DNA of 64,000 nt, taken from an uncultured Lachnospiraceae bacterium. Its GTDB lineage: Bacteria; Bacillota; Clostridia; Lachnospirales; Lachnospiraceae. Positions 37,463 through 45,813 of this stretch are shown one piece after another. The DNA is taken from assembly GCA_900315505.1 (NCBI GenBank), contig OMZG01000005.1, positions 35,102 through 99,101 on the forward strand, given 5' to 3'. A program made the position numbers and the translations under genes. Numbering within the stretch: the stretch's first letter is position 1; each line of letters starts with the position of its first letter. A model generated the notes under the pieces. That model ran no database searches. It saw nothing but the letters and a program-made list of their open reading frames with translations, and was not told where the DNA came from.

Positions 37463-38770
37463 AATGCAGGAGGGAAGTCCGAGCGCCTTTCGTGAAACGG
37501 TGCCTTCGAGATCCTTCGGAGTCTGCACTGCCTCCCGCATCTTCTGAAGAAGGGTGCGCCAGCCGGCAACTCCGTACGCACCGTCATTCTCAATCTGGTT
37601 CACGAAATACGGCGTGTTGTAAACCCAGGCTGCACGCGGCCCAATGGCAAGTATTCTGTCATCACCGCCACGCAGCCGCGTGCGGTATGATTCCTCACGC
37701 AGCCGCGGGTCGACAGGATTTACCGAAATGACGGATGGATATTTTTCCATCAGACGCTCATGGATCTCCTTCTCATAATCAGCCGGACCATCAGCAACTA
37801 CAGCCCTGACATTGAAGCCGTTTTCCAGCAGATACTCTGCAAGACTGTACGGACAGTTCACAGCCATGTAGTCGAGCACCACCGGCATATCTCCGATCTC
37901 TGCAGCGAACTGCCTGTAATCCTCTCTGCACGCAAGTGAATCATCATTGAAATCATTCAGATATTCATTGATCCAGATCCCGAGCTCTTCCCCGCAGTCA
38001 CAGCGGATATTATCGAGCTCAAGCAGCTGCTGTGCCATACTCTCATCATCGAAGTACGGCAGTGCATAGAAGTATGGAATCCCGAGTCTCCTCGAGAACT
38101 CCCTGACACCCATGTCTCCGGCCCTGTACTGGCAGATATTGAGGCACGCATCGCCAAGCCTCATATAATCATCGAATGTAGAAATATCAGACAGCTGCCT
38201 GAACCTCACTCCCTCGATCGGGTAGAGCCCCATCATCCTGATCAGATCATTGTTCTCCGCGGTCGCAGTCACCTCACTGCCGATGATATTTATTATTTTC
38301 TCATCGGTATGACTCTCCGGCACGAACCCATACATCTCCCGGCGCAGCTTCTCATCAGGCATCGGGCCTTCCTTCTGTGCGATGCAGTCCATATATCCAT
38401 GTGCGAAAATAATATCGGGATACCTCTCCCTTAGCGTCCTGAATACGAAGTCGAAATCGCAGGAAAGCATCCTGTGTGAGCATACCGTAAAGAGAAAAAT
38501 AACCCGCGGCGCATGGCCTGATGCCCGCAGCTCATCTATGACGTCGCAGCAACCATCGATGGTTATCGTTTCCAGATTGTCAATGATGAGATCACGCTCA
38601 TTTACCGTCACACAGGAAAAGCGATCCTCTGCCCCCATCTCATACGCTGTCATCACGACGCCCCGCGCGCAGTTCTCCGGGCACACGTATATCTGATGCG
38701 ACTCAGGAACCCGCATGGCAATATGGACGATATTCCAGTTCTCATGAACCGGCATATTGAATTCAAGCAT
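37457..38770 (-). CDS. Nitrogenase component-1-like protein, alpha-type module
   Basis: A 437-residue protein of the nitrogenase component-1 family. Cys30 and Cys34 (YVCPENCARG) and Cys97 (FLFTVCSHRMLSCDFD) fall at positions comparable to cluster cysteines of NifD-type subunits. By eye it resembles the N-terminal half of the fusion at 42562-45057 (shared VPES, a cysteine block, then RF and LNExDI-like motifs). I start it at ATG 38770 because GGGAG lies 7 bases upstream. Longer starts at 38845 or 38893 would overlap hypD and translate through an 11-base hairpin. It follows hypFCD on the same strand. Its reaction is unknown. Confidence 0.8.
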   Translation of the reverse strand: MLEFNMPVHENWNIVHIAMRVPESHQIYVCPENCARGVVMTAYEMGAEDRFSCVTVNERDLIIDNLETITIDGCCDVIDELRASGHAPRVIFLFTVCSHRMLSCDFDFVFRTLRERYPDIIFAHGYMDCIAQKEGPMPDEKLRREMYGFVPESHTDEKIINIIGSEVTATAENNDLIRMMGLYPIEGVRFRQLSDISTFDDYMRLGDACLNICQYRAGDMGVREFSRRLGIPYFYALPYFDDESMAQQLLELDNIRCDCGEELGIWINEYLNDFNDDSLACREDYRQFAAEIGDMPVVLDYMAVNCPYSLAEYLLENGFNVRAVVADGPADYEKEIHERLMEKYPSVISVNPVDPRLREESYRTRLRGGDDRILAIGPRAAWVYNTPYFVNQIENDGAYGVAGWRTLLQKMREAVQTPKDLEGTVSRKALGLPSCIR

Positions 38771-38790
38771 CTGAAAATCTCCCAAATAAT

Positions 38791-38819
38791 TACACCTGTC
38801 ATCTTGTCTGACAGGTGTA
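38791..38819. promoter_or_regulatory. Perfect 11-base-pair hairpin between hypD and the nitrogenase-like gene
   Basis: Arms TACACCTGTCA (38791-38801) and TGACAGGTGTA (38809-38819) are exact complements with a 7-base loop. There is no T-run, so it is not a standard terminator. It ends 20 bases before the ATG and may be an operator, a processing site or a translational control element. Confidence 0.6.
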
Positions 38820-38831
38820 CAATTAGTCTGA

Positions 38832-39878
38832 TCAGTGTCTTCCATACAGGTAGTATGCCGAGCACGCACCCTCTGACGATACCATGCACGCACCTAGCGG
38901 ATGCTCAGGAGTGCAGGCCTTTCCGAAAAGCGGACAGTCCTCTGATGTGCATTTTCCCTGAAGCACTTCACCGCAGCGGCAGGCGGGATTGTCCCGACCC
39001 TCGATATGCGGCAGTGCGAATTTCTTCCTGGCATCATAGGCCGCATACTCTTCGCGAAGTCCGAGTCCTGACCCGTCGATCTCTCCGATGCCGCGCCACA
39101 GCGCATCCACCGGCTCCATGTACTTCTCTATCAGAGCGACAGCCTTCGGAGATCCCTCAGGCCTCACCACGCGTGGATATGCATTTATGAAAAAGGGCCC
39201 GCCCCTGGCCACACCCTTCACGGTAAGCGCAAGAGCAATAAGCAGCTCGCTTGGAGTGAAGCCTGTGCAGACTCCGCTGATGCCATACCTGTCTCTGTAC
39301 TCCTCACAAATAGAGGTCCCGATAATCGCGTGCACATGCCCCGGATAGAGAAACGCATCTGTCGCATCCTTCATCGCGATATATGCCTGCGGCATTGTCT
39401 TGTTCGCTGTGAGCAGGGAAAAATTGCTGATCCCGCGCTCCGCTGCATCCTGCACCGCAAGGCACTCCGACGGGACTGTGGTCTCGAATCCCACGGATAA
39501 AAATACGACCTCCTCGTCAGGATGCTCTGCCGCATAATCGAGAGCATCAGAGGGCGCATAAACTACCCTTACCCTCGCTCCCTCAGAGCGTGCATCTGCA
39601 AGTGACTTCTCAGAGCCCGGAACTCTGACCAGATCTCCGAAGGTCGTGATCGTACAGCCCTTATCGAGGGCGAGCATCACTGCCTCATCTATATAGTCGG
39701 CAGGCGTCACGCATACAGGGCAGCCCGGCCCGGATATGAGATCGATCTGAGGGGAGAGAATATTCCTGATGCCGTTCCTGAAGATCTCGTGGGTATGAGT
39801 CCCGCAGACCTCCATGATGCGGACCCGCTTACCGTCATAGCTCCTGAGAAAATCGCCTGCCTCTTCTGCTGCGCTCAT
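38832..39878 (-). CDS. hypD: Hydrogenase maturation protein HypD
   Basis: A 348-residue Fe-S protein. With HypC it forms the scaffold on which the Fe(CN)2CO unit of [NiFe]-hydrogenase is assembled. Conserved blocks are EVCGTHTHEIFRNG, SGPGCPVCVTP (the CxxC disulfide pair), GFETTVP and the C-terminal cluster ligands in CRCGEVLQGKCTSEDCPLFG. The start overlaps the hypC stop (ATGA), indicating coupled translation. The next gene on the strand is a nitrogenase-like protein. Confidence 0.96.
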   Translation of the reverse strand: MSAAEEAGDFLRSYDGKRVRIMEVCGTHTHEIFRNGIRNILSPQIDLISGPGCPVCVTPADYIDEAVMLALDKGCTITTFGDLVRVPGSEKSLADARSEGARVRVVYAPSDALDYAAEHPDEEVVFLSVGFETTVPSECLAVQDAAERGISNFSLLTANKTMPQAYIAMKDATDAFLYPGHVHAIIGTSICEEYRDRYGISGVCTGFTPSELLIALALTVKGVARGGPFFINAYPRVVRPEGSPKAVALIEKYMEPVDALWRGIGEIDGSGLGLREEYAAYDARKKFALPHIEGRDNPACRCGEVLQGKCTSEDCPLFGKACTPEHPLGACMVSSEGACSAYYLYGRH

Positions 39879-40084
39879 TTATATGACTCCCAGAGAGAAG
39901 CACTCTCATCCGCATCATCATCCGTGATCTTAGAGATCGCAGAGCCGGCATGCACCATCACATAGTCGCCCGGACGCAGGTCATTAAGCAGGGCAGCGCT
40001 TACCTTCCTTCTCGCACCGCCTGCATCAACGATCATTGTATCCTTGTTTACCTTCACTACCTTCGCAGATAATCCTACACACAT
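39875..40084 (-). CDS. hypC: Hydrogenase assembly chaperone HypC
   Basis: A 69-residue HypC/HybG protein. It begins MCVG, with the essential Cys2 exposed once methionine is removed, and has the beta-barrel stretch DLRPGDYVMVHAGSAISKI. It carries the iron unit with HypD to the hydrogenase precursor. A GAGGTG site lies upstream, 15 bases after hypF. Its stop overlaps the hypD start by 4 bases. Confidence 0.95.
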   Translation of the reverse strand: MCVGLSAKVVKVNKDTMIVDAGGARRKVSAALLNDLRPGDYVMVHAGSAISKITDDDADESASLWESYK

Positions 40085-40099
40085 ACATACACCTCATGA

Positions 40100-42517
40100 T
40101 TAATTCAGGGCGCTTACCATACCATACATACACTGCCCGAGCGAAATCCCACCATCATTCGGAGGTATCTCATGGGCACGCAGCACCGTGAATCCATACC
40201 TTTCCAGTCTGTCCTCTGTGAGCCGCAGCAGAAGCCTGTTCTGATAGCAACCGCCCGACAGGGCGACAGTATCACAGCCCGAGCTATCACGAAGCCTCAC
40301 CGCTGCATCTGCCGTCATCGAAGCGAGCGCCTCATGGAAGAAATAAGCAAGCTCCTCTGCAGCTCTGCCATTCAGCCGCTCTTCCACTATCCTGTAAAAA
40401 AGCTCATCCGTCGGCAGAATACTTCTGCTGCCTGAGCTATTTTCACGGATATGAAAGCTTCTGGATAGTTCACATTTATTTAAATATCTCTCTGCTGCGA
40501 ATTCAAGTCCCATCGAGGCTCCGCCCTCGAAGCTCTGACTGCGGCAGATTCCAAGCACCGCGCTTACTGCATCGAAGAGCCTTCCGCAGCTTGTAGACTG
40601 CACGGAATAGATGCCCATGTCGTGCATGGCACGGAGCGGCCTGACATATTTTTCATCGCATAAGCTTATGCTATTTATTATATCACAAACCTCTGAATCC
40701 GATGAGTATTTATCGAAAAGCATTGACAGGGCGACCCTGAAGCCCTCGCGGCTTGCGATATCTCCGCCCGAGAAGGTGAATGGTGCTATCGAAGCCTTTC
40801 TCTCGTATCCATGAATATCACAGAGAAAAATCTCCCCGCCCCAGATAGTCCCGTCATCTCCATACCCGGTCCCGTCATAGGCAACTCCAATCACCTGGTC
40901 ATAGTAGTGATTCTCTGCCATCACCGACAGTACATGCGCATAGTGATGCTGCACCCCGACAAGTCCCGTGCCCCCATGCTCATTCACATATTTCTCTGCA
41001 AGTGCACGGCTTCTGTACCGCGGATGCTTATCACATACAATGACTGATGGCTTTGCATCAAGCATTCTGAGGAATCTGTCGACCGTCTCTTCAAGAGCCT
41101 TGTCACTCTTCAGATCTGACAGATCCCCGATATATGAGGACGGGTACATCAGATTCCCTTTGCCAATGCAGAAGGTATTCTTCAGCTCGCCGCCGAAGGC
41201 CAGGACATCACCGGCATGATCAGCTGTCACCGGCAGCGGGGCATATCCCCTCGACCGCCTGATCATATACGGCTCATTTTCAAATATATCCACTACCGAA
41301 TCATCAGCTCTGGTGAGTATCTCCCTGTCATGCGAGAGAATACCGTCGCAGACATTTCCCAGAGTCTCCTCTACATCCTCCTCAGTCCTGCAGATCACAC
41401 CACCACTTCGGTTCGCGCTTGTCGCCACAAGCACCTGCGGCATCTGATCATCGAGTCCGTCGGGATATGAAAAAAGAAGCAGCTGCAATGGTGCGTATGG
41501 CAGCATCACGCCAAGAGTCGGATTACCGGGAGCAACGTTTAAAGCGATGGCCGATTCCCTCTTCGGCATGAGAACTATCGGTTTCTTCGGGCCGGTGAGA
41601 AGGCTCCTGACAGTTTCGGTATATTTTTCCCTGTCAGAAGCATTTCCAGAAAATTCACCGGTGGCATCACAGATCTTCCCTGCTTCCTCATACGATGCTG
41701 CCATCACCGCAAAGGGCTTTGCCGGCCTGCCCTTACGCCGTCTCAGCTGTGCAACTGCCTGTTCATTAAATGCATCACAGTACAGATGAAATCCGCCTAT
41801 ACCCTTGACTGCAACTATTTTTCCAGCTATGAGCGCCTTGCGGGTCCTCGTGATCGCATCGCCGTCTGCGCAGATTTTTTCGAAATGGTCATCCTTTTTC
41901 TCAAGAAAATATACCGACGGTCCGCAGTCATTGCAGCACACCGGCTGGGCATCATAGCGTCTGTCAGAGGGATCTGTATACTCAGAAGCGCATGACCGGC
42001 ACATCTCAAAATCCCTCATAGATGTCCGCGGCCTGTCATAAGGCAGCGAATCTATGATCGTCAGCCTCGGGCCGCACTGGGTGCAGTTGATGAATGGATG
42101 CAGGTATCTCCGGTCTGACGGATCATAGAGCTCTCTCGCACAGTCATCGCAGATTGCGAGATCCGGCGGTATGAATACCGGTGTATCTGCCGGCTTCTCC
42201 ACGGGACTCTCCGCTATGAAGAAATCCTTTCCCTCTTCTCCAGGAACCGGCCTGTCATCCCTGACCAGATCTTCATATTCGTCCTCCGATATTTCCTTAA
42301 TGTCAATATCCACTATGTCAGCACGCGGCGGCGCTATCTCCCTCATATGAGTGAGGCAGGGCATGGCCCTGTCATTTTCTGTGGCAAGATGGATCTCCAC
42401 ATAGGAGCCGCAGTTCTTCACGCTTCCTGAACACAGGCCGTTGAACAGCCTGCTGATGTACGGACGGAATCCGACCCCCTGCACGATTCCATATATTTTC
42501 ACAAGGTAATATTTCAA
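40100..42517 (-). CDS. hypF: Carbamoyltransferase HypF
   Basis: An 805-residue protein that makes carbamoyl-adenylate from carbamoyl phosphate and passes the carbamoyl group to HypE. The domains in order are acylphosphatase (1-90, GIVQGVGFRPY), two zinc fingers of CxxC pairs (CDDC..CTQC and CRSC..CNDC, about 124-200), YrdC (about 220-400, KGIGGFHLYCDA) and a Kae1-like C-terminal domain (QHHYAHVLSVMAEN, VAYDGTGYGDDG). The start is TTG with AAAGGA upstream; no in-frame ATG would keep the acylphosphatase domain whole. A palindrome lies between it and the upstream nitrogenase-like fusion. Confidence 0.96.
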   Translation of the reverse strand: MKYYLVKIYGIVQGVGFRPYISRLFNGLCSGSVKNCGSYVEIHLATENDRAMPCLTHMREIAPPRADIVDIDIKEISEDEYEDLVRDDRPVPGEEGKDFFIAESPVEKPADTPVFIPPDLAICDDCARELYDPSDRRYLHPFINCTQCGPRLTIIDSLPYDRPRTSMRDFEMCRSCASEYTDPSDRRYDAQPVCCNDCGPSVYFLEKKDDHFEKICADGDAITRTRKALIAGKIVAVKGIGGFHLYCDAFNEQAVAQLRRRKGRPAKPFAVMAASYEEAGKICDATGEFSGNASDREKYTETVRSLLTGPKKPIVLMPKRESAIALNVAPGNPTLGVMLPYAPLQLLLFSYPDGLDDQMPQVLVATSANRSGGVICRTEEDVEETLGNVCDGILSHDREILTRADDSVVDIFENEPYMIRRSRGYAPLPVTADHAGDVLAFGGELKNTFCIGKGNLMYPSSYIGDLSDLKSDKALEETVDRFLRMLDAKPSVIVCDKHPRYRSRALAEKYVNEHGGTGLVGVQHHYAHVLSVMAENHYYDQVIGVAYDGTGYGDDGTIWGGEIFLCDIHGYERKASIAPFTFSGGDIASREGFRVALSMLFDKYSSDSEVCDIINSISLCDEKYVRPLRAMHDMGIYSVQSTSCGRLFDAVSAVLGICRSQSFEGGASMGLEFAAERYLNKCELSRSFHIRENSSGSRSILPTDELFYRIVEERLNGRAAEELAYFFHEALASMTADAAVRLRDSSGCDTVALSGGCYQNRLLLRLTEDRLERYGFTVLRAHEIPPNDGGISLGQCMYGMVSALN

Positions 42518-42535
42518 GTCAGTTTCCTTTCAAAA

Positions 42536-42567
42536 GATGAAAAAGGGACCCGTCCCCTTTTTCATCT
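42536..42567. repeat. Dispersed palindrome copy 8
   Basis: Located between the nitrogenase-like fusion and hypF, both minus strand. It supplies the TGA stop of the fusion (42562-42564) and could partly terminate transcription before hypF, splitting the cluster into two expression levels. Confidence 0.87.
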
Positions 42568-45057
42568 GCCGGACAGGGCGAAGTGTCTGCGCTCGACCCA
42601 GCGGCCGGTGTAGTCCGGGATCAGGGCCTTGAGTGCCGGGTCTCCAATGATGAGTGACGGTTTTACTGAAGAGACCGTTCTGACGAAGCTGTCCTCATAA
42701 TTCAGACTCATGTCGTCATCCTGCATCAGGTCCTCGTACATTTTGAAGAAGCCCGTTACCACAATTTTCTTTCTCGGGTGGATCCGCTTTATTATGGAGC
42801 GGACGGCATTGGAATACACCTGCTCACCGACGATAAGTATCGGGCCCCTGTGAGCTGATTCCCTTTCGACCTCGAGCTGCATCTCATCAGATACTATCAG
42901 CTCCGGCGGTGCGATATTGTCGCCTGCTGCCTCGAGGCCGCTTAATGAGAGAGCAATACTGCTGCCCATAGAAGAGACATCGCCATACATGGCGGCGATT
43001 TTTTCCCTTATCTCAGCCTGCTCCTCAGCGCTGTAATCAAGTCCTGTGAGCCCGTAGATACCATGATATGCGTCCGGTGCAATCTCCGCCATCTGCCTGT
43101 ATGCCTGAATGATTCCATCATCATACAGCTTAATACCTGTAGTATTGACTGCAATCGTGTCAAGTCCGGTCACTCTCTTCACCTGCTTTGCCAGGCCCTG
43201 CAGGTCTGTACCGATGACAGAAGGGACCGGCGTACCTACCAGGGCTATGCATGACGGATGAAGATGTGTAACGGCTGACTTTATTTTCGCTATGAGCTCC
43301 TCATCACGCCCCATGACCGCATCCATGTCACGGAGCCCTGCGGAGAAGATCATTGACGGGTTCGTCGTCCAGTCATTCAGATCGAAGCCGCAGATATTTC
43401 CCGTGCAGCCTCCTGCATCAAGAACCACGATCATTATGTCCGGAATGCTGCGAAGTGCTGCAACCGCTCCCGACTGATCCGGCGCAAAGGGCGTCAGGAC
43501 ACAGCGGTATCCGTGAATCGTTTTCTTCGTAAGAGGTACGAACGGCCTCGTATCCACGGTCGGGGTGAATCCCCCGCCGAACCCCATGATCCCGAGCAGC
43601 CTGTTCGTCTGCTCATCAGAGGACACACGGCTCCTCCTCTCCTCAGGCTCATCCCAGTCCAGCTCAGCGATATGCTGATCAGCTATATGTCTGAGCTTCT
43701 CATCCTCCTCATCGACGCCGAAGGTAAAATTCCCAAGCTCCCAGGAAATATCCTGCATCAGATGGCTCACCGCATGATATCCGAACGGCTGCACATCGCT
43801 GTTCCAGTCCAGATGCGGCACCTCTTCATTCCTGTAATACCATGAGGCATCCTTACCGATGCAGAAGCCGGTCCTCTCATCAGGTTCATAATCCACCATC
43901 GATGGATGCTGGTTGAAATAGAATTTCACAGAGGGATTCCTGTCTGCGATCTCTGCCACATAGTATGCATCACTCTCTGACAGCGTACTAAACACCTCAC
44001 TGACTCCGAACCCGTACTCCATCATTGCAAGCGCAAGCTCCGGTGCATGAGCATTGCAGCATTCACCAATAGAGAAGACCGGTCTGGCAGAGAATTCATC
44101 TATGTGATTCATCCAGATGTCAAGGCATTCCTGACACAGCTCACGCTGTCTGTCATTTCTGTCATTATCTGCATGAAAGGTCGATGTGAAGGCCTTGTAC
44201 TGAGAATATATCCGGTCTATCCCATAGAATCTCTGCATCTCGATATATCCGGTGTCCAGGTTCTTCTCCATATAATCGGCAGCTCCCCTTGCCTCAGGAT
44301 CGAGCACCAGGTTAAAATCTGCCTCTGACATTTTCATGAAGTCCTCAAAGGATTTACATTCAGAGATCTGATCAGCCCTGACGATACCAAGCCTTGAGAG
44401 TATCAGCTTCAGCTCGATAGCCGAATCCGTCACAAGTCCGCCGAGGTATCCAAGAATATTTACCGCATGGCTTTTTTTCTCTTTTTTCTCGAGGAGGGAA
44501 AAAATACTCTCCCTGACCTGCACCATCGGCGGCTTCACTCCGTCACGGGTCAGGGCATACATATATGCAGGGCGCGCCTTCACCCCGCACTCTGCCTCGC
44601 AGACACGGCACACATGATCCATATCCGAGCCGATAAGAGCATCCACACAGGTGGTGACGAGCATCACGACCCTTGGCTCAGGAAGCCCTTCAGAGGCGCG
44701 ATCCGAGAGTATTCTCTTCACTGCCTCCGGAATCCTCTTCAGATGCCGTCCGGTGACTATATCCGCTTCATTCAGCTCGAGATAGTAAAATCTGTTTTCA
44801 TATCCCTTCATTGTGGAAATATCTGACGTGTTCCGGCCGCAGCATCCTGGCGATATAATGAGCTCGACTGACTCCGGTACTGCAAGCGCTGCACGCTTTA
44901 CTCCATAGCCCTCTGCTCCGGGTGAATTGTAGGCAAGAGTCGCCGGAGACGAATACACCAGTCCACTCCCCAACCTGAAATCCGCCGGAATCCAGTCATC
45001 CTTATTCTCTGCTATTCTGTCTGCAAGCTCCCCCGCTGTATAGTAAACTGCCGCCAT
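42562..45057 (-). CDS. Fused nitrogenase component-1-like protein (alpha-like + beta-like)
   Basis: An 831-residue protein made of two nitrogenase component-1-like modules. The first (about 1-450) has Cys72-Cys73 (SPGCCGRN) and Cys137 in VTTCVDALIGSDMD, the place of NifD Cys154 in motif context, plus a CRVCEAEC cluster (150-157) and Cys333-Cys334. The second (about 485-831) has Cys551 and Cys556 (GGCTGNICGFD), but the later cluster cysteine position is proline (GTPVPSVIGTD). NifD and NifK are separate proteins in nitrogenase; fusion is unusual. No FeMo-cofactor histidine block is recognisable. It begins 12 bases after the NifH-like gene. The substrate is unknown. Confidence 0.85.
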   Translation of the reverse strand: MAAVYYTAGELADRIAENKDDWIPADFRLGSGLVYSSPATLAYNSPGAEGYGVKRAALAVPESVELIISPGCCGRNTSDISTMKGYENRFYYLELNEADIVTGRHLKRIPEAVKRILSDRASEGLPEPRVVMLVTTCVDALIGSDMDHVCRVCEAECGVKARPAYMYALTRDGVKPPMVQVRESIFSLLEKKEKKSHAVNILGYLGGLVTDSAIELKLILSRLGIVRADQISECKSFEDFMKMSEADFNLVLDPEARGAADYMEKNLDTGYIEMQRFYGIDRIYSQYKAFTSTFHADNDRNDRQRELCQECLDIWMNHIDEFSARPVFSIGECCNAHAPELALAMMEYGFGVSEVFSTLSESDAYYVAEIADRNPSVKFYFNQHPSMVDYEPDERTGFCIGKDASWYYRNEEVPHLDWNSDVQPFGYHAVSHLMQDISWELGNFTFGVDEEDEKLRHIADQHIAELDWDEPEERRSRVSSDEQTNRLLGIMGFGGGFTPTVDTRPFVPLTKKTIHGYRCVLTPFAPDQSGAVAALRSIPDIMIVVLDAGGCTGNICGFDLNDWTTNPSMIFSAGLRDMDAVMGRDEELIAKIKSAVTHLHPSCIALVGTPVPSVIGTDLQGLAKQVKRVTGLDTIAVNTTGIKLYDDGIIQAYRQMAEIAPDAYHGIYGLTGLDYSAEEQAEIREKIAAMYGDVSSMGSSIALSLSGLEAAGDNIAPPELIVSDEMQLEVERESAHRGPILIVGEQVYSNAVRSIIKRIHPRKKIVVTGFFKMYEDLMQDDDMSLNYEDSFVRTVSSVKPSLIIGDPALKALIPDYTGRWVERRHFALSGR

Positions 45058-45069
45058 TTCATAACCTTC

Positions 45070-45813
45070 TCATTCTGCAAGAGTCCTCGCAAGCTCAATA
45101 AACCTCCTGCTTATTGATGACGACGGATCCATCTCTATCACCGTCTTCCCCTGCTCCTCTGCTACATTGATATCATCTGATCGTGGTATCACACTTATTA
45201 TATCAAGATTACGCTCTGATGCAAATTCTCTTACCTTCGCATCCTCATCCGGCACATTTCTCTTATTCAGCAGAATCCCCCTGACCTTCGCATAGCTTCT
45301 GTCCTCGAAATTCTTCACGGCCTTATTGATATTGTCTGCGGCGTACAGAGCCATTTTTTCTCCTGAGGTGACTATCATGACCTCATCTGCATAGCCCTCT
45401 CTGATAGGCGCTGCGAATCCTCCGCACACCACATCTCCGAGCACATCGAAAAGAATGACATCAGGCCTCACTCTTTCAACCAGTTCCAGTTCCTTAAGTA
45501 TATTGAAGGTCGTGATGATCCCCCTGCCTGCGCATCCGAGCCCCGGTGTCGGCCCGCCTGTCTCTATGCAGACCACGCCTCCATAGCCGATGGCTGATAT
45601 GTCCTCTATCGTCTCAGGATCCCTGTCATCGCGCAGCAGATCCATGACCGGTGTAAGCGTCCGTCCTCCGAGCAGATTCATAGTGGAGTCTGCCTTCGGG
45701 TCGCATCCGATCTGTATTACCTTTTTTCCTGAAAAAGAAAAGGCAGCCGCGAGATTACTAGTCATTGTAGACTTCCCGATGCCGCCTTTTCCGTATATTG
45801 CAAGCTTGTACAT
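45070..45813 (-). CDS. NifH-like iron protein (nitrogenase-like reductase ATPase)
   Basis: A 247-residue P-loop ATPase of the NifH/BchL/CfbC family that delivers electrons from a shared [4Fe-4S] cluster to a component-1 partner. The P-loop GKGGIGKST is at 8-16, switch I DPKADST at 38-44, and both cluster cysteines are present: Cys94 in GLGCAGRGI and Cys130 in DVVCGGF. It is slightly shorter than NifH. Its ATG shares a base with the stop of the upstream DUF6033 gene (TAATG), and the fused component-1-like gene follows by 12 bases. These partners indicate an active two-component reductase, not nitrogenase itself. Confidence 0.92.
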   Translation of the reverse strand: MYKLAIYGKGGIGKSTMTSNLAAAFSFSGKKVIQIGCDPKADSTMNLLGGRTLTPVMDLLRDDRDPETIEDISAIGYGGVVCIETGGPTPGLGCAGRGIITTFNILKELELVERVRPDVILFDVLGDVVCGGFAAPIREGYADEVMIVTSGEKMALYAADNINKAVKNFEDRSYAKVRGILLNKRNVPDEDAKVREFASERNLDIISVIPRSDDINVAEEQGKTVIEMDPSSSISRRFIELARTLAE

